A DNA stretch of 64,000 nucleotides from Paenibacillus sp. J45TS6 (GTDB lineage: Bacteria; Bacillota; Bacilli; Paenibacillales; Paenibacillaceae). The notes below the pieces were generated by a model. It searched no databases. It was not told where the DNA came from and worked only from the letters and a program-made list of their open reading frames with translations. A program made the translations under genes and the position numbers. Location: assembly GCF_018403285.1 (NCBI RefSeq), contig NZ_BOSJ01000012.1, positions 62,001-126,000 on the forward strand. Direction: 5' to 3'. This document shows positions 9,368-16,539 of this stretch, piece by piece (positions within the stretch are counted from its first letter, which is position 1; each line of letters opens with the position of its first letter).

Positions 9368-9413
9368 CCTTATATCAATAACTAGATAAATCCATAAGGG
9401 AGAGCCCATCCCC

Positions 9414-10301
9414 ATGACGCAAAACGAAATTTCATATACGTATTCTATAGCTTCTAATCCAGTTTCTTACGAAAATAGTTCTTTGCACGTTCTGTTTGCA
9501 GGCGAAAGTCAAACCAAGCCAAGTCATGCACTTGGGCCTAAAATTTATGATTACTACCTTCTTCATTACATTGAGTCGGGAAAAGGGATCTATAAAACGG
9601 AACATCACACTTACCATTTAAAAAAAGGGGATCTGTTTCTTATTCATCCTTCTCAGCTCGTAAGCTATGTATCTGATGAGAAAGAACCTTGGCGATATCG
9701 ATGGATTGCTTTTACAGGGACAGAAGCCGATGAACAAGTACGGTATACCGGATTCACTTTAGACTTACCCGTATCATCTGCAGGAGAACAAGAGCAATTT
9801 TCGAAGCTCCTCGGTATGATGCAGGAGGCCTTTTACGAGAAAAAAGAGAGCGCACACCTTACCTCCTTAGGATGTTTGTACCTTGTTTTCGCTTTAGCTA
9901 AAGAAAGGCTTCTTTTAGAATCTGCATTGCCTCTTGTAGATGCAAGAGTCGGAGGAACAGTTAAGCAAATGATTCAGTACATGTCGACACAGTATGCTCA
10001 CCCCATCTCTATAGAACAAATGTGTTCGAGTCTTGGATATAATCGGGCCTACCTCTCTCGTATTTTCAAGAAAGAAACGGGATTATCTCCTGTAACCTAT
10101 CTGCTCAAATTAAGAATCGATAAATCAAGGCAACTGCTGCGAGAGAGACCCGAGTTATCCGTGGAACAGGTTTCTGCTTCGGTCGGGTTACCGGATGCCC
10201 TTTACTTTTCAAGACAATTCAAGCGTTTTTATAAACAATCACCAACCGCCTATCGAAAACAGGTACAAGAGCAGCCTGGTGACAAAAAATCATTCCCTTG
10301 A
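9414..10301 (+). CDS. AraC-family transcriptional regulator
   Basis: The 295-residue protein has an N-terminal cupin-like sensing domain (about 20-150; note YLLHYIESGKGIY and LKKGDLFLIHPSQ) and a C-terminal double helix-turn-helix (about 190-285) with SIEQMCSSLGYNRAYLSRIFKKE-like and ADALYFSRQFKR-like segments. Such proteins usually activate sugar genes when their sugar binds the cupin. Being divergent from galKET, it is a good candidate for the galactose or galactoside regulator, but the ligand is not visible in the sequence. The ATG at 9414 has AAGGGAG 12 bases upstream. Confidence 0.85.
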   Translation: MTQNEISYTYSIASNPVSYENSSLHVLFAGESQTKPSHALGPKIYDYYLLHYIESGKGIYKTEHHTYHLKKGDLFLIHPSQLVSYVSDEKEPWRYRWIAFTGTEADEQVRYTGFTLDLPVSSAGEQEQFSKLLGMMQEAFYEKKESAHLTSLGCLYLVFALAKERLLLESALPLVDARVGGTVKQMIQYMSTQYAHPISIEQMCSSLGYNRAYLSRIFKKETGLSPVTYLLKLRIDKSRQLLRERPELSVEQVSASVGLPDALYFSRQFKRFYKQSPTAYRKQVQEQPGDKKSFP

Positions 10302-10308
10302 ACACGCA

Positions 10309-10347
10309 AAAAATCCTGCCCCGAGATCACACAAGGCAGGATTTTTT
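10309..10347. terminator. Bidirectional terminator
   Basis: AAAAATCCTGCC and GGCAGGATTTTT arms, with A and T tracts, between the convergent regulator and aldo-keto reductase genes. Confidence 0.85.
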
Positions 10348-10386
10348 ATTAATTTATCATGTTCATTCGTCTATATAAGTGCTGTC

Positions 10387-11388
10387 CTAGGATTCATTGT
10401 CTCGAAGAATATTCTCGATTCGTTCTAGCTCTTCTGGAGAAAAATCGAGATTTTGCAGCGTATCAACATTCTCCTTAATCTGACCAGGGCGGCTCGCCCC
10501 GATCAGAGCAGAGGTGACTTTTCCACCACGAAGTACCCACGCCAGGGCAAACTGCGCCAGACTTTGACCTCTTGAAGCTGCAATCTGATTGAGTGCGCGT
10601 ACTTTGCGCAGTGTCTGAGGAGTGATCTGATTTTCGTTCAAGAATACAGACGAGCTTTTCGCTCTTGAATTGTCAGGAATCCCATTCAAATATTTACTCG
10701 TGAGAACCCCTTGCTCTAATGGACAAAAAGCAATGCTTCCGACTCCATTTTCCTCAAGTACATCCTGAAGTCCGTTTTCAATCCAGCGATCAAGCATCGA
10801 ATATCTCGGTTGGTGGATTAATAGCGGTGTGCCCAGCCCATTTAGAATACGAACTGCTTCTTTGGTCTGATCCGCAGAATAGTTAGAAATCCCAACATAT
10901 AAGGCTTTTCCCGAACGAACAATATGGTCTAGTGCCTGCATCGTTTCCTCTAGCGGAGTCTCTGGGTCAAAACGATGAGAGTAAAAAATGTCTACATAAT
11001 CTAGTCCCATTCGTTTCAGGCTTTGATCAAGGCTTGATATTAAGTATTTACGTGAACCCCATTCTCCATAAGGTCCTGCCCACATGTGATATCCCGCTTT
11101 CGTAGAAATCACAAGCTCATCTCGGTAGGGTAATAGGTCACTCGCAAGTACTTGGCCAAACATCTCCTCTGCCGATCCAGGAGGAGGTCCATAATTGTTA
11201 GCTAAATCGAAATGAGTAATCCCTAAATCAAAAGCGGTACGAATCATCTCACGACCGTTCTCTAGACTATTAATTCCACCAAAGTTGTGCCAGAGTCCAA
11301 GTGAGATGGCAGGCAATTTCAAGCCTGAGCGTCCCAGCCGATTATATGTCATTGTCTCATATCTTGCTTCATTCGCTATATAAACCAT
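10387..11388 (-). CDS. Aldo/keto reductase (YghZ/GAP-reductase type)
   Basis: This 333-residue NADPH-dependent reductase has the catalytic set of the superfamily: Asp in THFDLANNYG, Tyr of NYGPPPGSAEE, Lys of ISTKAGYHMW and His of YSHRFDPETP. The sequence around GPYGEWGSRKYLI resembles the YghZ group, which reduces glyceraldehyde-3-phosphate and methylglyoxal. The physiological substrate cannot be read here. The ATG at 11388 has GGGAGAGG upstream. A near-consensus cre box about 80 bases upstream suggests carbon control. Confidence 0.87.
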   Translation of the reverse strand: MVYIANEARYETMTYNRLGRSGLKLPAISLGLWHNFGGINSLENGREMIRTAFDLGITHFDLANNYGPPPGSAEEMFGQVLASDLLPYRDELVISTKAGYHMWAGPYGEWGSRKYLISSLDQSLKRMGLDYVDIFYSHRFDPETPLEETMQALDHIVRSGKALYVGISNYSADQTKEAVRILNGLGTPLLIHQPRYSMLDRWIENGLQDVLEENGVGSIAFCPLEQGVLTSKYLNGIPDNSRAKSSSVFLNENQITPQTLRKVRALNQIAASRGQSLAQFALAWVLRGGKVTSALIGASRPGQIKENVDTLQNLDFSPEELERIENILRDNES

Positions 11389-11469
11389 TATTGTTCATCC
11401 TCTCCCTATTCCTCATGCCACACCATTCATTTCTACTGTTTATGATAGACCTTACCTCCATTCTACGCA

Positions 11470-11483
11470 AGAAAACGTTTACA
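11470..11483. promoter_or_regulatory. cre box (CcpA site) upstream of the aldo/keto reductase
   Basis: AGAAAACGTTTACA matches TGWNANCGNTNWCA at 13 of 14 positions. Confidence 0.55.
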
Positions 11484-11500
11484 ACTAGAATGAAAATATA

Positions 11501-11528
11501 AGCCTGTCTTGATAATTCAAGACAGGCT
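11501..11528 (-). terminator. Terminator downstream of the sirtuin gene
   Basis: Perfect 12-bp stem AGCCTGTCTTGA/TCAAGACAGGCT with a 4-base loop; on the minus strand it is followed by TTATATTTT. It closes the kdg operon. Confidence 0.75.
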
Positions 11529-11544
11529 GTATTGTAACCTTTCT

Positions 11545-12285
11545 CTACAACAACGCATTTACTTGATCCATCACTTTACCAATTGGTTCCGAAATGAGAA
11601 GATCTGCTTTGTTATCGTACGGTGTAGGCGTAGCGTTTAGGAGTGCGATGTGCTTCCCTTGAAAATACGTCACGAGCTGTGCAGCAGGCTGCACGGTGAG
11701 CGAAGTACCGCCAATGATAAGCAAGTCTGCTTCCGACAAGGCATCAACGGCATGATAAAGCGTACCTTGATCGAGGGATTCTCCGTAGAGCACGACATCC
11801 GGTTTTACGATGCCGCCACACTTTTCACAATACGGCACTCCGCTCCCCGATTGCAGGATATAATTCAAATGATAAAATTTAGAGCAGTCCATGCAGTAGT
11901 TACGATGAACGGAACCGTGTAATTCATGTACAATTTTACTGCCTGCTGCTTGATGAAGTCCATCAATATTCTGGGTAATGACAGCCGTCATCTTCCCTTC
12001 TTTTTCAAGACGAGCCAGCAGACGGTGTGCTCCGCTTGGTATGGCGTCCGGGTGCAGCATTTTATTACGGTAGAAATCATAAAAAATATCGGGGTGCAGT
12101 TTAAAAAAATCGATACTTAATAGTTCTTCGGGTGAGTACGGAGAATGCTGTTCCGTTTGATAAATACCAGCCGCAGAGCGAAAATCAGGAATACCACTTT
12201 CCGTGGAAGTACCTGCGCCGCCAAAAAAAACGATTTTGGAACTTTGCTTTATCCAGGTTGTTAATTGTTCAACGGGTTCCATCAT
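11545..12285 (-). CDS. cobB: NAD-dependent protein deacylase (Sir2 family)
   Basis: A sirtuin of about 246 residues with GGAGTSTESGIPDFRS (NAD binding), TQNIDGLH (catalytic His in the following HELHGS), a four-cysteine zinc site CMDC...CEKC, and GTSLTVQPA. It removes acyl groups from lysines using NAD, for example on acetyl-CoA synthetase. The ATG at 12285 is preferred because GGAG lies 9 bases upstream; an in-frame ATG at 12300 has no good site. It is the last of five same-strand genes beginning with kdgK, 27 bases after the HAD gene. Confidence 0.9.
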   Translation of the reverse strand: MMEPVEQLTTWIKQSSKIVFFGGAGTSTESGIPDFRSAAGIYQTEQHSPYSPEELLSIDFFKLHPDIFYDFYRNKMLHPDAIPSGAHRLLARLEKEGKMTAVITQNIDGLHQAAGSKIVHELHGSVHRNYCMDCSKFYHLNYILQSGSGVPYCEKCGGIVKPDVVLYGESLDQGTLYHAVDALSEADLLIIGGTSLTVQPAAQLVTYFQGKHIALLNATPTPYDNKADLLISEPIGKVMDQVNALL

Positions 12286-12312
12286 GAAAGTGCACTCCAT
12301 TTCATAAAAGGT

Positions 12313-13071
12313 CTATTCAAGCGATATTTGGGTATAACTCGTAATCACTGTATCCGCATCATGTAAATAGAACGGATCATGTGATTGTATGAAACCAACA
12401 GCAAGTGCTGATTCTGCACTTTTAGCCATCTGCATATCACCATTACTGTCACCAATGACGGCACAATCTTGCGGAGATAAACCGAGCTTGGCGCAGGCAA
12501 CATGAACACTTTCTGGATGAGGCTTACTGTTCTTTACCTGATCATATCCGATTATAACATCAAAATAATCTAATATCCCGAGCCATCTCAAATGAAGCTC
12601 AGCAGTATCTGTTGAGTCAGCGGTCACCACGCCGAGCCTCAGCCCTTTTTCACGGCACTTGATGAGAAAAGGGACTAATCCCGGTGTGGGATGAGCATGC
12701 TCCTGCTTTACTTTACTCATCGCCTGCCTGCTGATCATTCGTACATAGGTAATTGCATCATTCCATGGCATTCCTGCTGCGTACAGCTGCCAGGCAAGTA
12801 CTGCCGTAGATTCACTTACGGTTGCAATGGCAAACGGCCCTTGTACATCGTAACCAATGACTCTACCACTATTGTCATACTGCGTGCCCAGTACCTGATC
12901 TCTATGCCCTGTAAAAGAATGTCCTAATGAAGCAAGCTTCTTCTCTAATTGATCCAGTACAGATGTGGCCCATGGCGTCCAAAGTTTATGTAAATCAAGC
13001 AAAGTTCCATCTTTATCAAACAAAATCCCTGAGACATATGCCTCTGCTTTTTCTGTCTTCAGTAAAGCCAT
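12313..13071 (-). CDS. HAD-superfamily phosphatase (phosphoglycolate-phosphatase-like)
   Basis: The 252-residue protein has HAD motif I DKDGTLLDL, motif II in GVVTADST, a lysine in QVKNSKPHPE and motif III VIGDSNGDMQMAKSA. The cap inserted after motif I is helical. The class hydrolyses small phosphorylated metabolites. In a KDG operon it might clear a sugar phosphate, but the substrate is unknown. The start ATG at 13071 has GGGGAGG upstream. About 114 bases and a terminator separate it from the alpha/beta hydrolase, so it may have its own promoter. Confidence 0.82.
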   Translation of the reverse strand: MALLKTEKAEAYVSGILFDKDGTLLDLHKLWTPWATSVLDQLEKKLASLGHSFTGHRDQVLGTQYDNSGRVIGYDVQGPFAIATVSESTAVLAWQLYAAGMPWNDAITYVRMISRQAMSKVKQEHAHPTPGLVPFLIKCREKGLRLGVVTADSTDTAELHLRWLGILDYFDVIIGYDQVKNSKPHPESVHVACAKLGLSPQDCAVIGDSNGDMQMAKSAESALAVGFIQSHDPFYLHDADTVITSYTQISLE

Positions 13072-13138
13072 CTCCCAATCCTCCCCTCTCCTATTCCATA
13101 ATTAAACAATCGTCGCCTTATCATACAACAGCTTATGT

Positions 13139-13171
13139 AAAAAAAATTCTGACCGGATACCCGATCAGAAT
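13139..13171 (-). terminator. Terminator after the alpha/beta hydrolase gene
   Basis: ATTCTGA/TCAGAAT stem with inner CGG/CCG, followed on the minus strand by eight T. Confidence 0.8.
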
Positions 13172-13185
13172 GAAAGTTATCATTT

Positions 13186-13968
13186 CTATAGATTACTGCC
13201 TTTTGTGGATTGTATCTGATCCATCCAAGAAAGAAGAGAATCGGCAGTTAAAGTTAGCTGTTCTTCCATCGTGATATCAGCGGTGCCGTCCCCTTTTTGC
13301 AGACCATAGTCACCATACTGCGCATGATTACCTCCAGGCAGATTGTAATAGATGGTATCTTGCGGAAGATAGTCTCTGCCTACCTTTACATTCTCACGAT
13401 TTACCACATCATCTTTCTCCCCAATAATACTGATGACAGAAAGCGATGTATCACTCACATCTCCTTTTTCATCTGCATAAGCACCTAATAAAAACATGCC
13501 TGCAAGTTCATCCGCATGACCAGCTGCAAACCTTGCAGCCATAGCGCCGCCAAGTGAATGTCCACCAATCACAAACGTTTCATCAGGATAAGCTTCTATT
13601 ACTTTACTAGCTGAATTTCCTCCAGCCACCGACAGATTAGCTGGCATTTTCATTACATACACGGGATGGCCGCCTTCTGCAAGCAGCTGAGCTAAAGGAG
13701 CATAACTTGCTTCTTCAACAAAGGCTCCTTGATAAAAAATCACACTCACACCCTGTGGTTGTTTTGGTTGAAATTCGATCCAATTCTTCTGATCTATCAC
13801 TTCAACTTGCTCTGTAGACTGCATTGCAGCTTGAGCTTTCTCCAGCGGTTCAAGGGTATTCATGGATAGATAAGCCCACATACCTCCAATAACAAGCACT
13901 ACTAATATGATAATGCTCCAAATTGTTATTTTTAATTTTCGATGTTGTTTTGTCTTGCTGCTGTTCAA
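13186..13968 (-). CDS. Membrane-anchored alpha/beta hydrolase
   Basis: About 260 residues with an N-terminal signal anchor (LKITIWSIIILVVLVIGGMW) and an extracytoplasmic alpha/beta-hydrolase domain with nucleophile elbow GGHSLGGA, so Ser is the likely nucleophile, and a late His in GGNHAQYG. The fold resembles the dienelactone-hydrolase-like group; the substrate is unknown. A GTG at 13977 has no ribosome site, whereas TTG at 13968 has AAAGGTGA 5 bases upstream, so the latter is chosen. It starts 20 bases after kdgA and is followed by a terminator, so it is probably the third gene of the kdg unit. Confidence 0.75.
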   Translation of the reverse strand: MNSSKTKQHRKLKITIWSIIILVVLVIGGMWAYLSMNTLEPLEKAQAAMQSTEQVEVIDQKNWIEFQPKQPQGVSVIFYQGAFVEEASYAPLAQLLAEGGHPVYVMKMPANLSVAGGNSASKVIEAYPDETFVIGGHSLGGAMAARFAAGHADELAGMFLLGAYADEKGDVSDTSLSVISIIGEKDDVVNRENVKVGRDYLPQDTIYYNLPGGNHAQYGDYGLQKGDGTADITMEEQLTLTADSLLSWMDQIQSTKGSNL

Positions 13969-13988
13969 CTCAGTCACCTTTTCTTTTC

Positions 13989-14657
13989 TTATTTCTCGAG
14001 GATCGCTTTTCGGTAAGCTTCGATATACTCTTCAGCCTTTCGCTTCACGTAAGTCATATCCCCTGTTTTTACTGCTTGCTGTGTTAGGTCTGAGCCAATC
14101 CCTACGGCAACAGCTCCGCCTTTAATCCATTCACCTAGATTATCCAAGGACACACCACCCGTAGGCATAAAATTAGCCTGCGGAAGCGGACCTTTCATCG
14201 TTTTGATGATGGATGGATCGTATACGTTGCCTGGAAACAGTTTGACTACATCCACACCAAGCTCAAGCGCTGCTTGAACTTCAGCAATCGTCATCACACC
14301 TGGCATCACAGGCACTCGGTATAAATTACACAATCTTACCGTGTCCGGATTTAGAGAAGGTCCTACAATAAAAGCGGAACCTGCCATAATAGCAGCTCTT
14401 GCTGTTTGAGGTTCAAGCACTGTCCCCGCTCCGATGATCGCAAAACGCTCTTCATCTGCTGTGTCCCAGCTGTAAGTTTTACTTAGTTTTTCGATAGCCT
14501 GCAAAGCACCCGGTACGGTCAAGGTAATCTCAATTACTTTAATCCCTCCCGCAATCGCTTGCTCTGCCATTTCAACAACCTGCTTTGCAGAATCTGCACG
14601 TAAGACAGCTACGACACCATGTTCCACGATTTTTTGGATTAACTGTAGTTTTTTCAT
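13989..14657 (-). CDS. kdgA: KDPG/KHG aldolase
   Basis: The 222-residue class I aldolase contains the EITLTVPGAL stretch with the catalytic Glu, GAGTVL, and the Schiff-base lysine in VVKLFPGNVY. It splits 2-keto-3-deoxy-6-phosphogluconate into pyruvate and glyceraldehyde-3-phosphate. It lies downstream of kdgK, which makes its substrate, with a 78-base gap. The ATG at 14657 is chosen over the GTG at 14666, because AAGGAG is 11 bases from the former and only 2 from the latter. Confidence 0.93.
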   Translation of the reverse strand: MKKLQLIQKIVEHGVVAVLRADSAKQVVEMAEQAIAGGIKVIEITLTVPGALQAIEKLSKTYSWDTADEERFAIIGAGTVLEPQTARAAIMAGSAFIVGPSLNPDTVRLCNLYRVPVMPGVMTIAEVQAALELGVDVVKLFPGNVYDPSIIKTMKGPLPQANFMPTGGVSLDNLGEWIKGGAVAVGIGSDLTQQAVKTGDMTYVKRKAEEYIEAYRKAILEK

Positions 14658-14735
14658 CGTCCTCACAACTCCTTATATTATGTATGATTTGTTCTACGAT
14701 TTCAAAAGGTAAATTCGTTAGACCAAAGCCCCATA

Positions 14736-15698
14736 CTATCGTTCAATATGCTGAATATTGTTCAGGGCAGCTTCTACTTGAGCATGTGTCGGGAGCGCTT
14801 CCCAGTCTCCTACCGCCTGAATAACCATGCTTCCAATTAAACTTCCGAGTTTCGTTGCCTCTAAAGGTGTCTTCCCCTGTAATAAACCAGCAAGGAAACC
14901 AGCGCAAAATCCATCTCCCGCCCCTACGGTATCAAGTACCTGCTCTGCTTTAACATAAGGAACCTGATCTATTCTTCCGTCATCCAGCACATAGGTAAGA
15001 TCGGGGCCGCCTTTTACGATGGACACTGCTTGCAAAGTCGATAACTTCTCGAAAATTCGTTCCGTATTTTCCTCATCATATAGAAGCTTCAATTCATCAA
15101 GACCCGGAAGAAAATAGTCTGCCTGCTCGGCCAAAGACAGAAGCACAGGTCTAGCCTCATCAATTGTCCATAACTTCAACCTTACATTAGGATCAAAACT
15201 CACTTTCACACCAGAATCTTTAGCGATCTGGATCGCTTCCTGCACCGTCTTTAAGCTGGATGGACTAATAGCAGCTGTAATCCCGGTGACATGAAGTATT
15301 TTGGCACTGGCAATATAATCCCTGTCGAGTGCAGATGGTGTCATGTAGCTTGCTGCAGACAGCTTCCTATAATAATGCACCGAAGACTTGCCCGGGAGAT
15401 TTTCTCGAATCATAAGCCCTGTTGCCATCTCTTCCTTCAACTTCGCTCGGGATACATCGACTCCTTCCCCGCGAATCGACTTCATGATCATCTGACCTAG
15501 AGGATCATTACCAAGCCATCCGCACCATCCACTTCGGTGTCCCAAACGAGCAAGACCAATGGCTACATTGCTTTCTGCTCCGCCAAAAGATTTATGCAAG
15601 GTTGAAGCGTACTCGAGTCCCCTGGTATCTTGCGCGGTGAACAACCCCATGCTTTCCCCAAAAGTAACCACTTCGGGCTGAACGGATGTAATTTGCAT
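14736..15698 (-). CDS. kdgK: 2-keto-3-deoxygluconate kinase
   Basis: A PfkB-family sugar kinase of 320 residues with FGESMGLF near the N-terminus, GGAESNVAIGLARLG (sugar binding) and the anion-hole signature DTVGAGDGFCAGF near the C-terminus. Pairing with kdgA indicates 2-keto-3-deoxygluconate as substrate, from pectin or uronate degradation. No uronate isomerase or KdgR gene is in view. The ATG at 15698 (MQITSVQ) has AAGGTGGG upstream; an extension to 15725 is less likely. The promoter overlaps a perfect cre box. Confidence 0.9.
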   Translation of the reverse strand: MQITSVQPEVVTFGESMGLFTAQDTRGLEYASTLHKSFGGAESNVAIGLARLGHRSGWCGWLGNDPLGQMIMKSIRGEGVDVSRAKLKEEMATGLMIRENLPGKSSVHYYRKLSAASYMTPSALDRDYIASAKILHVTGITAAISPSSLKTVQEAIQIAKDSGVKVSFDPNVRLKLWTIDEARPVLLSLAEQADYFLPGLDELKLLYDEENTERIFEKLSTLQAVSIVKGGPDLTYVLDDGRIDQVPYVKAEQVLDTVGAGDGFCAGFLAGLLQGKTPLEATKLGSLIGSMVIQAVGDWEALPTHAQVEAALNNIQHIER

Positions 15699-15764
15699 TA
15701 TCCTGATATCCCACCTTTTCATCACAAAAACGGAGGCGTTTTTGCTTTAGATAATTTCCGTTTC

Positions 15765-15801
15765 GGTTCATAAACTTCCATTAAGGTTCATTAACTCCAT
15801 T
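15765..15801. repeat. Tandem direct repeat in the kdgK leader
   Basis: GGTTCATAAACTTCCATT (15765-15782) is repeated as GGTTCATTAACTCCATT (15785-15801), just downstream of the promoter -10. The spacing of two helical turns suits an operator, but this is inference. Confidence 0.6.
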
Positions 15802-15827
15802 GTCATCTGCATTGAAACCGTTGTCAA
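15799..15827 (-). promoter_or_regulatory. kdgK promoter overlapped by a perfect cre box
   Basis: Minus strand TTGACA, 17 bases, GACAAT. The cre TGAAACCGTTGTCA (plus strand 15813-15826) matches TGWNANCGNTNWCA at all 14 positions and covers the -35 and part of the spacer, so CcpA should block polymerase. Confidence 0.75.
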
Positions 15828-15887
15828 TTACAAAATTGTTAAAATAATATACTTAACAATATTTTTTTACAATCACTGATTTTCTTC

Positions 15888-15913
15888 GTTTCACAGCAAT
15901 TCAGCTGTGGTAA
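15888..15913 (+). promoter_or_regulatory. Weak SigB-like promoter before the KGG protein
   Basis: GTTTCA, 14 bases, TGGTAA resembles GTTTAA-N14-GGGTAT with three mismatches. It is placed about 35 bases upstream of the gene. Presence of SigB in this organism is unknown. Confidence 0.25.
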
Positions 15914-15947
15914 TTAGATGATTATAATGAAAAAGGAGAGAGTCCAA

Positions 15948-16199
15948 ATGCCAAATTCAAAAACCAACCGTCCCAAAATGACTCGTGCAGAAGCTGGGCG
16001 GCTTGGCGGGGAAGCCACTTCAAAAAAATTTGATCGATCTTTTTATGAAAATATAGGAAGAAAGGGTGGAATTACGACATCGGAGAACCATAATGCAGAT
16101 TTCTACCAAGAGATTGGAAGCAAAGGTGGACAAGCTACCGCCCGCTCCCATAACCGTACATTTTATCGTGAGATTGGACGCAAAGGGGGCCTTCGTTAA
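15948..16199 (+). CDS. KGG-repeat general stress protein (GsiB-like)
   Basis: An 83-residue hydrophilic protein with about four repeats of roughly 20 residues of the form (F)Y..IG.KGG, as in EIGSKGGQATARSHN. KGG-domain proteins such as GsiB are abundant, glycine- and charge-rich stress or desiccation proteins. The start MPNSKTNRPK at 15948 has AAGGAG 11 bases upstream; an in-frame ATG at 15918 has none. It stands alone and is followed by a terminator-like hairpin. Confidence 0.85.
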   Translation: MPNSKTNRPKMTRAEAGRLGGEATSKKFDRSFYENIGRKGGITTSENHNADFYQEIGSKGGQATARSHNRTFYREIGRKGGLR

Positions 16200-16338
16200 G
16201 ACATCTTGCATGCTTGATTTTAAAAACATGAAAAACTTGATAAATAAAAGAGACTTTATTTCACATGACAAATCATCTGCTCACATAAAACGAATCTAGC
16301 AAATCTTTTGGAAGAAAATACTAGTTCGTAAAGCTGCG

Positions 16339-16375
16339 GAGTCTTGCTCACTGGGAAATTCAGGTCTCTTTTTTT
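16339..16375 (+). terminator. Probable terminator after the KGG gene
   Basis: GAGTCTTG and CAGGTCTC arms with one internal mismatch, then seven T. Confidence 0.5.
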
Positions 16376-16539
16376 GTTTTTGTATACCTAAGATCCCTTA
16401 ATTTTGTAGAAATATGCCGGAAACTGTGATAGACTCATACAAATTATATATTCTATTTACGGTAAAGCCTATTTGCGGTAAAGCATTACAGAACGAAGCG
16501 TAATTCAAATCATTTTGATTCTGGGGGGAAACAGTCATC
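16376..16539 (+). promoter_or_regulatory. ilvD upstream region with a 16-base tandem repeat
   Basis: CTATTTACGGTAAAGC (16453-16468) is repeated directly as CTATTTGCGGTAAAGC (16469-16484). A weak CodY-like stretch, AATTTTGTAGAAATA at 16400-16414, has four mismatches. No T-box sequence is present. A confident promoter could not be picked. Confidence 0.4.

Noticed and set aside
16376-16539. T-box or other riboswitch before ilvD
   Set aside because: No GGGTGG-type sequence or aptamer core was found.
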